A DNA stretch of 64,000 nt from RBG-16-66-20 sp036262835 (GTDB taxonomy: Bacteria > Pseudomonadota > Gammaproteobacteria > Burkholderiales > SG8-39). Under the pieces are notes generated by a model. The model ran no database searches. It had not been told where the DNA came from and saw only the letters and a list, made by a program, of their open reading frames with translations. Where the stretch lies: the NCBI GenBank assembly GCA_036262835.1, contig DATAID010000100.1:1-64000 (forward strand). The letters are read 5' to 3'. Positions within the stretch are counted from its first letter, which is position 1. Every line of letters begins with the position of its first letter. Of this stretch, positions 32,786 through 40,047 are shown piece by piece. Made by a program: the position numbers and the translations under genes.

Positions 32786-33424
32786 TCAGTGCATCGCGCC
32801 GGAAAGCACCACTTCGCATCCGCTCGCCGACGGCACGCGGGTGAGGAGCGCCCGGGCGACATCGCGCGCCGCGACCGAGCGATAATTCCGCGGAATCAGC
32901 GGGCCGAGAGCGCGCGTGACGGAGAGGGCAATGCCTTCACCGCGGCGAACGGGTTGGCCCAGGCGCGCCCGGTCGCCGGCCAGCATGGACGGGCGCGCGA
33001 TGACGAGGCCTTCGAAGGGCATCGCCCGCAACGCGTCTTCGAGCTCGCCTTTCACGCGGTTGTAGAAGATTCCGGATTTCGCGCTGGCACCCATGGCGCT
33101 GACCAGGCCGGCGCGTCGCGCCCCGGCGGCGAGCGCGGCGCGAGCGACGGCGAGATTCGCATCGAAGTCGACGGCCCGAAACGCTTCCTGGCTGCCGGCG
33201 ACCTTGATGGTCGTCCCAAGCGCGAGATAGACCTCCTCGATGGCGGGCAGCGCCCGAAGGGAGCGAAAGTCGACGACGTGAACCGCGACTTTCGCCGCGG
33301 GCGCCTCCATTGCCCGCCGCACGAGCACATGGATAGCCGCAACCGAAGGATCGGCGACGAGGCCTTGCAGGATTTCCCTGCCGACCAGGCCGGTCGCGCC
33401 GGCGAGCGCTACGGTTCTTGCCAT
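32786..33424 (-). CDS. NAD(P)H-binding oxidoreductase-like protein
   Basis: A 212-residue Rossmann-fold protein of the atypical SDR/NmrA-like group, resembling HTATIP2/TIP30-like and semialdehyde-type nucleotide-sugar proteins. The cofactor loop is ALAGATGLVGREIL at residues 6-19; the SAMGASAKSGIFYNRVKGELE block contains the YxxxK pair. Its start overlaps the end of the upstream GDT1-family gene by 16 bases, so they are co-transcribed leftward. The substrate is unknown; a regulatory NAD(P)H sensor role is possible. Confidence 0.75.
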   Translation of the reverse strand: MARTVALAGATGLVGREILQGLVADPSVAAIHVLVRRAMEAPAAKVAVHVVDFRSLRALPAIEEVYLALGTTIKVAGSQEAFRAVDFDANLAVARAALAAGARRAGLVSAMGASAKSGIFYNRVKGELEDALRAMPFEGLVIARPSMLAGDRARLGQPVRRGEGIALSVTRALGPLIPRNYRSVAARDVARALLTRVPSASGCEVVLSGAMH

Positions 33425-33981
33425 GCGCCGAGCAGCGTCGCGATGCCGAGCAGCGCGAAAATCGCCGCGGCGACTGCGTGGACGAGCCTCATCGGAATTT
33501 TCTTCCCGAACTTTTCGCCGACGAACACCGCCGGCACGTCGGCGATCAGCATTCCGAGCGTGGTGCCGATGACCACGACGAGCGGGCTCGCGTAATGCGC
33601 CGCCATGGCCACGGTGGCCACCTGCGTCTTGTCGCCCATTTCCGCGAAAAAGAAGGTCAGCAGCGTCGCGCCGAAGACGCCGAAGCGCTTCGCCATCCGC
33701 GCTTCATCCTCCTCGATCTCGTCGGGCACCATCGTCCAGGCGGCCATGCCGAGGAAGGATAACCCCAGCACCCAGCGCAGCGCTTCCGCGCTCACCGTGG
33801 AAGTGATCCAGGCGCCGAGCGCGCCCGCGAGGCCATGGTTCACGATCGTCGCGCACAGGATGCCGGCGACGATGGGCAGCGGCTTCCGGAAGCGCGCCGC
33901 GAGGATGAACGCCAGCAGCTGCGTCTTGTCGCCGATTTCGGCGAGGGCGACCACACCGGTGGCGACGAGGAAGGCTTCCAT
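33409..33981 (-). CDS. GDT1/UPF0016-family divalent cation transporter
   Basis: A 190-residue membrane protein with six or so helices and the two diagnostic motifs, EIGDKTQLLAF near residue 16 and EMGDKTQVATV near residue 116. This twofold E-x-G-D-(K/R)-(T/S) arrangement defines the GDT1/TMEM165 family, whose bacterial members export Mn2+ or transport Ca2+. The gene starts six bases from the 3' end of ssrA and reads in the same direction. No manganese-responsive element was seen upstream, but the tmRNA gene occupies that space. Confidence 0.88.
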   Translation of the reverse strand: MEAFLVATGVVALAEIGDKTQLLAFILAARFRKPLPIVAGILCATIVNHGLAGALGAWITSTVSAEALRWVLGLSFLGMAAWTMVPDEIEEDEARMAKRFGVFGATLLTFFFAEMGDKTQVATVAMAAHYASPLVVVIGTTLGMLIADVPAVFVGEKFGKKIPMRLVHAVAAAIFALLGIATLLGAWQEP

Positions 33982-33986
33982 AGAAT

Positions 33987-34352
33987 TGGTGGAGGCGGCG
34001 GGAATCGAACCCGCGTCCGCAAGCGATCCACAGTCAGGACTACATGCTTAGCCTGGTGCTTTGAGCTTCGCTTCGCGCCCGCCCACCGGCAGGCTGGCGC
34101 TCGGCTAGCCGCTTCGACGGATCCCCGGGGCCAAGCGGCCAGACCCCGGAGAGGGGCTGATGTTAATGACGCTGCACCCTTTTCAGGGCCTGGCCCATCA
34201 GCAAGCCAGTGCAGCGTCTAGCCGGTATTAGGCGGCTAGAGCGAAACGCTCGTCGTTGGCGTTTGTAGTGTTTCCAGATGGATTTACGAGGTCACTGGTC
34301 CTCGGCATGCCCTGCGCTGCTTCAGCACCCGCGTCGAAACCAGGTCGCCCCC
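33987..34352 (-). ncRNA. ssrA: tmRNA (one-piece), tag ANDERFALAA
   Basis: Read on the minus strand, the RNA begins GGGGGCGACCTGGTTTCGAC at 34352 and ends CGCCTCCACCA at 33987, so the acceptor stem GGGGGCG/CGCCTCC closes the tRNA-like domain and CCA is encoded. The T-arm GGTTCGATTCC is visible near the 3' end. The tag frame reads ANDERFALAA and stops with TAA at about 34228; the resume codon is GCC. It is a continuous one-piece molecule of 366 bases, not the split form seen in some betaproteobacteria. It rescues stalled ribosomes and marks the nascent peptide for proteolysis. Confidence 0.97.
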
Positions 34353-34430
34353 GGTTCGTTACAGGCAAGTGACGCATTATCCCATATGGGGTCGGAGGGA
34401 ACTCCTCACAAGAGTCGAAGTCTGCTCGAT

Positions 34431-34640
34431 ATGGCGAAGAGAAAAAAGGCTTCAGGCACGATCGAAGTCCCCTTTGACGAGGAGTTGGAGCACCCCGGCG
34501 GGGTGACGGGCGAGGAGATCGCCAAGGTCCTTGCCGATGTGGAGGAGTGCTTCCGTCGGCAAAGCGAGTTTTTCAGCCGCATGGCGCGGCGCAGCCGCAC
34601 GCGGATCCATACTTTCAAGCCCACGCGGCATTCACGCTGA
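34431..34640 (+). CDS. Small hypothetical protein next to ssrA
   Basis: A 69-residue basic protein starting MAKRKKASGTIEVPFDEELE and ending RTRIHTFKPTRHSR. Its middle part, EEIAKVLADVEECFRRQSEFF, looks helical. A longer in-frame version can start at ATG 34386 (84 residues) but adds only a Gly/Ser-rich leader, which would overlap the ssrA promoter region. It ends within the 3' end of the MFS gene on the other strand (nine-base overlap). Function unknown; small size leaves some doubt that it is a gene. Confidence 0.5.
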   Translation: MAKRKKASGTIEVPFDEELEHPGGVTGEEIAKVLADVEECFRRQSEFFSRMARRSRTRIHTFKPTRHSR

Positions 34641-35735
34641 GCGCAGCCGCGCGCAAAGCGGCAGCGCGGCCGCGCACAACGCGGCCATGAACCAGAACCC
34701 GTGCGCGCCGACGCGCGCATAGAGAAATCCCGACACGAGCGTCATCAGCGCGGTGGAGATACCGATGCCGAGCGGCCCGTAGAGCGCCTGCGCCGTGCCG
34801 GCAAGCCCCGGCGGCACGAGCCGCGAGATCAGCCGCATGCAGGCGAGGTGCAGGAGCGCGAAGGTGAGCCCGTGCAGCGGCTGCACGAGCGCGAGGAAGG
34901 CGAGCTCGGTCGTCGCGGCAAGCGCGAGCCACCGGACGATGCCGGCAACGGCGGCAAGGGCGAGCGCACCCGCCGGGGTGAGCCGCGCGATCAGCCAGGG
35001 GCCCACGAGGAAGAAGACGAGCACCTCGGCGGCCACCGACTCCGACCAAAGGAAGCTCGCCGCCTCGGCGCCGATGCCCGCCTCGCGCCAGCGGATCATG
35101 GTGAAGCCGTCGTTCATCGCGTGGCTGCCGAGGACGAGCGCGGCCACGATCACCACGCGGCGGAAGGCGGGCACGCGCAGGAGCGCCGCGACGCCGCCCA
35201 GCGGCGCGCGGGCTTCGGCCGAGACGGCAGGCGGGCGCAGCTCCGGGACGAGCAGCGCGGCGAGCGCGGCGGCAATGAGCAGCATCGCCTGGAGGCCGAT
35301 GATCACCGGAAGGCCCATCGCCGCGACGGCCTGCCCCGAGAGGAGCAGCCCGGCGATGAACGCGGCCGAGCCCGTCCCGCGCACCCAGCCGTAGTCGAAG
35401 CGGTGGGTCCCCGCCGAGCCGAGCGCGAGCGCGTCGGCGAGCAGCGTGACGGGCGAGAGCGCGACCGCCTGCATGAGCGTAAGCGCGAGAAACGCGCCGA
35501 AGGTCTGCGCGGGCAGATAGCCGAACACGATGCAGCCGGCTGCGGCGGCGCAGATGGCGAGGACGGCGCGAAGCGCGCCCGCCAGGTCGCCGATGCGCGC
35601 CGCGACCGGGCCCGCGACGATGCGCGTGGCGGTGCCCGCGGCGAGGATCAGGCCGAGCTGCTCTGCCGGAATGCCGCGCGAGGCGACGAAGGCGGGAAGA
35701 AAAGGCGATGCGACGCCGAACGCCGCGTACAGCAT
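34632..35735 (-). CDS. MFS transporter, HcaT/3-phenylpropionate type
   Basis: A 367-residue major facilitator protein with about 12 membrane segments, resembling the HcaT/LacY-like group (FDYGWVRGTGSAAFIAGLLL and REAGIGAEAASFLWSESVAAEVL). The first canonical start is ATG 35735, but the same frame continues upstream to a TGA near 35795 with residues RTNPLSRFVLLYS that look like the missing beginning of helix 1; no ATG, GTG or TTG is available there. A GTG in the neighbouring frame (about 35782) could supply the start if one base were lost. The frame was probably shortened by a frameshift or sequencing error. Substrate unknown. Confidence 0.75.
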   Translation of the reverse strand: MLYAAFGVASPFLPAFVASRGIPAEQLGLILAAGTATRIVAGPVAARIGDLAGALRAVLAICAAAAGCIVFGYLPAQTFGAFLALTLMQAVALSPVTLLADALALGSAGTHRFDYGWVRGTGSAAFIAGLLLSGQAVAAMGLPVIIGLQAMLLIAAALAALLVPELRPPAVSAEARAPLGGVAALLRVPAFRRVVIVAALVLGSHAMNDGFTMIRWREAGIGAEAASFLWSESVAAEVLVFFLVGPWLIARLTPAGALALAAVAGIVRWLALAATTELAFLALVQPLHGLTFALLHLACMRLISRLVPPGLAGTAQALYGPLGIGISTALMTLVSGFLYARVGAHGFWFMAALCAAALPLCARLRSA

Positions 35736-35823
35736 CGAGTAGAGGAGGACGAAGCGGGAAAGCGGGTTCGTGCGCCTGACCGTACACCCGCGGGCGCCGC
35801 GGGACGATGGTCAGGGAGGGCTG

Positions 35824-36459
35824 TCAGAGATGCGCGACGAGGTCCATCGGCTGGCGGATCACCGTGTCGGCGTTCCAGGCGTGCCAGTCGTCGCCGTAGC
35901 CCCATTCGACCGCGACCGAGGTCATGCCCGCCGCGTGCGCGGCGAGGATGTCGCGCAGGTCGTCGCCGACGTACAGGCAGTCTTTGGGCGCGAGCGCGAG
36001 CTCGTTCGCCGCGTGCAGGAGCGAAGCCGGATGCGGCTTCAAGTGCGGCGTGGTGTCGCCGCAGACGACGCAGGCGGGCGTCAAGGCCATCGCGGCGACG
36101 ATCTTGCGCGTGAGATGGGTCGACTTGTTGGTCACGATGCCCCAGCGCAAGCCGCGCGCCTCGATCGCGCCGAGGAGCTTGTCCATTCCCGGGAAGAGCT
36201 TCGTCTCCACGCAGATCGCCTCGGCGTAGTAGCGCAGGAATTCCTCCCGCATGTCCTTGAACTCGGGATGCTCGGTGAGGATCCCGAAGCCGGCGACGAT
36301 CAACCCGCGCGCGCCCGCCGAGGCATAGGGGCGCAGCTTCTCGAGCGGAATTTCGGCCATGCCGCGCACGGTGCGAAGCCGGTTGAGCGCCGCGACGAGG
36401 TCGGCCGCGGTGTCGGCGAGCGTGCCGTCGAAATCGAAAAGGACGGCTTTACTGCGCAT
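35824..36459 (-). CDS. gph: Phosphoglycolate phosphatase (HAD family)
   Basis: A 211-residue HAD hydrolase with motif I DFDGTLADT (nucleophile D8, acid/base D10), a helical cap, motif II/III with the Lys in IVTNKSTHL and the terminal VGDDLRDILAAHAAG acidic motif. Gph dephosphorylates 2-phosphoglycolate arising from DNA repair or oxygenase activity. It overlaps the end of ubiG by 11 bases, an arrangement (ubiG-gph) widespread in beta- and gammaproteobacteria, which supports the name over generic HAD phosphatase. Confidence 0.88.
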   Translation of the reverse strand: MRSKAVLFDFDGTLADTAADLVAALNRLRTVRGMAEIPLEKLRPYASAGARGLIVAGFGILTEHPEFKDMREEFLRYYAEAICVETKLFPGMDKLLGAIEARGLRWGIVTNKSTHLTRKIVAAMALTPACVVCGDTTPHLKPHPASLLHAANELALAPKDCLYVGDDLRDILAAHAAGMTSVAVEWGYGDDWHAWNADTVIRQPMDLVAHL

Positions 36460-37159
36460 CTTTGGCGCAGCAGAGCGCGTAATTGACGTCGCAGTTCTCG
36501 CCGAGGCGATAGACCTGCGTGACAGGGTTGTAGGTCATGCCCTTGAACTCCACCGCGCGCAGGCCCGCGTCGCGGCACCAGCGCGAAAGCTCGGAGGGCC
36601 GGATGAAGCGCGCGTAGTCGTGCGTTCCCTTGGGCAGGAGCTTGAGCACGTATTCGGCGCCGATGACGGCGAAGAGATACGCCTTCGGGTTGCGGTTGAT
36701 GGTGGAGAAGAACACGCGCCCGCCCGGCTTTGCCAGCCGCGCGCAGGCCGCGACCGTGAGCGCGGGATCGGGCACGTGCTCCAGCATTTCCATGCAGGTG
36801 ACGACGTCGAACCGGCCAGGGTGGGTTTTCGCTTTTTCCTCGGGAGAGATCTTTTCGTAGCTCACCGCCAGGCCGCTTTCATGCAGGTGAAGCGCCGCGA
36901 CCTTGAGCGGCTTGTCCGAGAGGTCGATGCCCGTCACGCGGGCGCCCGAGCGCGCCATCGCCTCGGCCAGGATCCCCCCGCCGCAGCCCACGTCGAGCAC
37001 GTCCTTGCCTGCGAGCGGCGCGAGCGACTCGACCCAGCCCAGGCGGAGGGGGTTGATCTCGTGCAGCGGGCGGAACTCGCCGTGCGGGTCCCACCAGCGG
37101 TGCGCGAGCTCGCCGAATTTCTTCAGCTCCGCGGGATCGACGTTCTGCATTTCCGACAC
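36449..37159 (-). CDS. ubiG: Ubiquinone biosynthesis O-methyltransferase
   Basis: A 236-residue class I SAM methyltransferase. Motif I is VLDVGCGGGILAEAMA at about residues 56-70, preceded by the FGELAHRWWDPHGEFRPLHE block characteristic of UbiG. It performs the two O-methylations of ubiquinone synthesis at the membrane. The start is ATG 37159; the upstream terminator of ompA separates it from that gene. Downstream, gph overlaps by 11 bases. An AT-rich patch encodes YEKISPEEKAKTH near 36820-36855. Confidence 0.95.
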   Translation of the reverse strand: MSEMQNVDPAELKKFGELAHRWWDPHGEFRPLHEINPLRLGWVESLAPLAGKDVLDVGCGGGILAEAMARSGARVTGIDLSDKPLKVAALHLHESGLAVSYEKISPEEKAKTHPGRFDVVTCMEMLEHVPDPALTVAACARLAKPGGRVFFSTINRNPKAYLFAVIGAEYVLKLLPKGTHDYARFIRPSELSRWCRDAGLRAVEFKGMTYNPVTQVYRLGENCDVNYALCCAKDAQ

Positions 37160-37162
37160 CCT

Positions 37163-37192
37163 AAAACAAAAAGCCCCGCCGGAGCGGGGCTT
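37163..37192 (-). terminator. Intrinsic terminator after the first ompA gene
   Basis: On the minus strand a nine-base-pair stem AAGCCCCGC/GCGGGGCTT with a four-base loop (37171-37192) is followed by a T-rich tail (37163-37170, read as TTTGTTTT). It lies between the ompA stop (37213) and the ubiG start (37159), so it ends the ompA message. The GC-rich stem is strong. Confidence 0.88.
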
Positions 37193-37212
37193 TTCGAGAA
37201 GCGTTCGCTCGA

Positions 37213-37845
37213 TCAGGGCTTCTTCGTGCCGATCACCTCGATCTCCACGCGGCGGTTCTTCTGCCGGCCGTCCTTGCTCTTGTTGGACGCGACGGGCTGT
37301 TTCTCGCCCTTGCCTTCCGTGTAGATGCGGTTGGGCTCGACGCCCTTGGACACGAGATAGCTCTTCACCGACTCGGCGCGGCGCACCGACAGCTTCTGGT
37401 TGTACGCGTCGCTGCCGATCGAGTCCGTGTGACCGATGGCGATCACCACCTCGAGGTTGATGCCCTTGATCCGGTTGGCGAGGTCATCGAGCTTCGCCTT
37501 GCCTTCGGACTTGAGCACCGCCTTGTCGAAGTCAAACAGCACGTCCGCGGCGAGCGTGACTTTCTCGGCGACGGGCTTGGGCTTCGGCGCGGGCTTGGCG
37601 GCCGGCTTGGGCGGCGGCGGGGGCACGACGACCGGCGCGGCCTTGCGCACGAGGTCGGGATCGCACTCCTCGATCGCCATCGCGGGCGTCCACGAGGGCT
37701 GCTTCCAGCACTGGCCTACGCTGTTCTTCCACACCGGACCGCCGACCCCCTGCGTCCAGTGACCTTCCTTCGTTTGCGCAGCGGCGTTGAGCGACAGTGC
37801 AGCGCCTGCGGCAATGAGCAGCGACAACCACGGTTTTTTGATCAT
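37213..37845 (-). CDS. ompA: OmpA-family outer-membrane protein
   Basis: A 210-residue protein with a signal peptide (about 1-23), a short unusual N-terminal module (HWTQGVGGPVWKNSVGQCWK and WTPAMAIEECDPDLV), a Pro/Ala/Lys linker and an OmpA-like peptidoglycan-binding domain (about 95-205). The peptidoglycan contacts are present: the Asp of GHTDSIGSDAYNQ and the Arg of KNRRVEIEV. The N-terminal module is shared with a second OmpA protein 2 kb upstream (39206-39889) and contains two cysteines that could pair. It lacks an obvious beta-barrel domain of normal OmpA size, so it is more like an anchored envelope protein. Confidence 0.88.
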   Translation of the reverse strand: MIKKPWLSLLIAAGAALSLNAAAQTKEGHWTQGVGGPVWKNSVGQCWKQPSWTPAMAIEECDPDLVRKAAPVVVPPPPPKPAAKPAPKPKPVAEKVTLAADVLFDFDKAVLKSEGKAKLDDLANRIKGINLEVVIAIGHTDSIGSDAYNQKLSVRRAESVKSYLVSKGVEPNRIYTEGKGEKQPVASNKSKDGRQKNRRVEIEVIGTKKP

Positions 37846-37871
37846 TCGTCCCTCGCTGGAAGCGTTGAAAC

Positions 37872-39170
37872 TTATTGTTGAATCAAGGCTCTGGAAGCCA
37901 TCAACTTATTCTGCCACAGTTTGGTAGGGGCTTTCAACCCGGAAAACACTGAGTTTTCAAGGGTTCCGCCCTTCAAAACCTGTCGCCCCCCGACCCACAC
38001 GTCACTGACCTGCTCCCGTCCGGCAGCATAAACGAGGTGCGATGCCGGGTCGTAGCAGGGTTCGAGGGCCGGGTGATCATATCGTATCGCGACAAGATCG
38101 GCGGCCTTGCCGGGCACGATCGAACCGATGCGCGCCTCCAGCCCCAGGGCGGCCGCGCCCCCGAGCGTGGCGGCGCGCAACGCCGCATGGGCCGGCAGGG
38201 CGCCGGCATCCTGAGCCACTGCTTTTGCCAGCAGCGCCGCCAGGCGCATCTCTCCGAGCAGGTCGAGCCGGTTATTGCTCGCCGCCCCGTCGGTGCCGAG
38301 CGCGAGATTTACGCCGGCAGCCGCGAGCTTCGCCACGGGCGCAAATCCGCTCGCGAGCTTGAGGTTGGAGGACGGGCAATGCGCGACCGACGCCCCGTGG
38401 CGTCCGAGCAACGCGATTTCCTCATCCGAGAGGTGCACGGCGTGCACCGCGATAAGGGATGGCCCCACCAGGCCGAGGCGCGCCAGACGCGCCAACGGGC
38501 GCGCCCCGTGCTCGGCGACGGAGCGCTCGACCTCGCCCCGGGTCTCGTGCAGGTGCACATGCACCGGGACGTCGATCTCCGCGGCGATCGCCGCGATCTT
38601 GCGGAAGCTTGCGTCGGAGACCGTATAGGGCGCATGCGGCGCGAGGCAGAAGCTCGCGAGCGGATGCTCGCGGAAGCGGTCGCGCAGGGCGAGCCCCTTG
38701 GCGAGATAGTCGTCGGCGTCCGCCGCATAGGCGGACGGAAAATCGATGACGATCATGCCGTGGCAGGAGCGCAAGCCCGCTTCGAGCGCGGCCTCGAGCG
38801 ATGCCTCGGGAAAGAAATACATGTCGTTGAAGCAGGTGATGCCGCCGCGCAGCATCTCCGCGCAGGCGAGGAGCGTGCCGTCGTGCACGAATTGCGGCGA
38901 GACGTGCTTCGTCTCGGCCGGCCAGATGTGCTCCTCGAGCCAGCGCATGAGGGGCAGGTCGTCGGCGAGGCCGCGCATGAGCGTCATCGCCGCGTGCGTG
39001 TGCGCGTTGACGAGGCCGGGGATGAGCGCGTGCCCGGAAAGCTCGATGCGCGCGTAGGACGCAAACCGTTCCTCGGCCGCCGGGCGCGGCAGGACTGCTT
39101 CGATGAGGCCGTCGCGCACCGCGACGGCGTGGTCCTCAAGCACGACGCCGGGCGGTTCCACCGGAACCAC
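37872..39170 (-). CDS. TRZ/ATZ-family amidohydrolase, 5-methylthioadenosine/S-adenosylhomocysteine deaminase-like
   Basis: A protein of about 432 residues in the amidohydrolase superfamily. Metal ligands are visible in VNAHTHAAMTLMRG (HxH), VHLHETRGEVE, HAVHL and GTDGAASNNRLDLLGE. In betaproteobacteria it sits near ubiG and gyrA and is thought to deaminate methylthioadenosine or S-adenosylhomocysteine. The start is unclear: GTG 39170 gives WVVPVEPPG at the N terminus, but residues DKNDAFLLSAR upstream look coding back to the ompA stop (39206), where the first codon is GTA. A CTG at 39188 or a lost base may be the true beginning. Confidence 0.78.
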   Translation of the reverse strand: MVPVEPPGVVLEDHAVAVRDGLIEAVLPRPAAEERFASYARIELSGHALIPGLVNAHTHAAMTLMRGLADDLPLMRWLEEHIWPAETKHVSPQFVHDGTLLACAEMLRGGITCFNDMYFFPEASLEAALEAGLRSCHGMIVIDFPSAYAADADDYLAKGLALRDRFREHPLASFCLAPHAPYTVSDASFRKIAAIAAEIDVPVHVHLHETRGEVERSVAEHGARPLARLARLGLVGPSLIAVHAVHLSDEEIALLGRHGASVAHCPSSNLKLASGFAPVAKLAAAGVNLALGTDGAASNNRLDLLGEMRLAALLAKAVAQDAGALPAHAALRAATLGGAAALGLEARIGSIVPGKAADLVAIRYDHPALEPCYDPASHLVYAAGREQVSDVWVGGRQVLKGGTLENSVFSGLKAPTKLWQNKLMASRALIQQ

Positions 39171-39205
39171 CCAGCGCGCGCTGAGCAGGAAGGCGTCGTT
39201 CTTGT

Positions 39206-39889
39206 CTACTTGGGCTTGCCGTGCACTTCGACTTCCACGCGCCGGTTGGGCGCGAGGCAGGCGATCAGCTGCTTGCGGTCCTTCTGGTTGCAGGAAACGA
39301 AGGGCTGCGCGCTGCCCATGTTGGTCTTGCCGTAGCCGGTGACATCGATCTTCGAGCCGTCCATGCCCTTGGAGACGAGGTAGGCCCGGACTGCGGCGGC
39401 ACGGCGCTCCGAGAGCTTCTGGTTGAATTGCGCCGAGCCGAGCCGGTCGGTATAGCCGTTCACGTTGGCGTAAGCGAGCGTGCCGATCGAGGGCAGCTTG
39501 GCGATGATGTCGGTGTCGAGCCGGAACATCGCCATCTTGTCGAGCTTCGACCCGCCGAGCGGAAAATGCACGGTCGAGGTGAGCACGACGGGCTTGGGTG
39601 CCGCCGGCTTCGCGGCCGGCTTGGCCGCGGGCTTGGGCGCAAGGGGCGGCGGCGGAGGAGGCGCGGCGCGGCGCACGAGATCGGGATCGCAATCCTCGAT
39701 CGCCATCGCCGGCGTCCACGAATTGAGCTTCCAGCACTGGCCGGAGCCGTTTTTCCACACCGGGCCGCCGGTGCCCTGCGTCCAGTGGCCGTCCTTCGTC
39801 TGTGCGTTGGCTGTCGAGCTGAATGCGCTGATCGCGCCGCAGGCGAGAATCGCCAGAGCGGACGCAAGCATCCCTTGAGTGTTTTTCAT
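39206..39889 (-). CDS. OmpA-family protein, paralogue of the downstream OmpA
   Basis: A 227-residue protein with signal peptide (about 1-28), the same N-terminal Trp/Cys module as its neighbour (HWTQGTGGPVWKNGSGQCWK, WTPAMAIEDCDPDLV) and an OmpA-like domain with TDRLGSAQFNQKLSERRAAAV and NRRVEVEV. The peptidoglycan Asp and Arg are kept, but a 15-residue Cys-containing insertion (FVSCNQKDRKQLIACL) sits before the last strand; it may form a disulfide. ATG 39889 has a strong AGGAGG site, which decides against a longer frame opening at 39967. It looks like a duplicate of ompA separated by the amidohydrolase gene. Confidence 0.85.
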   Translation of the reverse strand: MKNTQGMLASALAILACGAISAFSSTANAQTKDGHWTQGTGGPVWKNGSGQCWKLNSWTPAMAIEDCDPDLVRRAAPPPPPPLAPKPAAKPAAKPAAPKPVVLTSTVHFPLGGSKLDKMAMFRLDTDIIAKLPSIGTLAYANVNGYTDRLGSAQFNQKLSERRAAAVRAYLVSKGMDGSKIDVTGYGKTNMGSAQPFVSCNQKDRKQLIACLAPNRRVEVEVHGKPK

Positions 39890-40047
39890 CGGTTCCCCCT
39901 CCTGACGCAGACCCGGAAAATCAGCGGCAATTAGAGCACAAAACCCGTCGGCTTGCAGCGGGCGCATGATAAAATTCCACGTGCTTTTCGCAGTGATTTT
40001 CCGTTCCGAAACCTCCCCCCGCTAGAGCGCCGATTTCGCCCCCGCGC

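Noticed and set aside
33987..34060. Possible separate tRNA gene suggested by a T-arm and CCA end
   Set aside because: It is the 3' part of tmRNA; no D-arm or anticodon arm of a tRNA is present.
33900..34700. Genomic island or prophage inserted at ssrA
   Set aside because: ssrA is a common integration site, but no integrase, attachment repeats or composition change is seen beside it.
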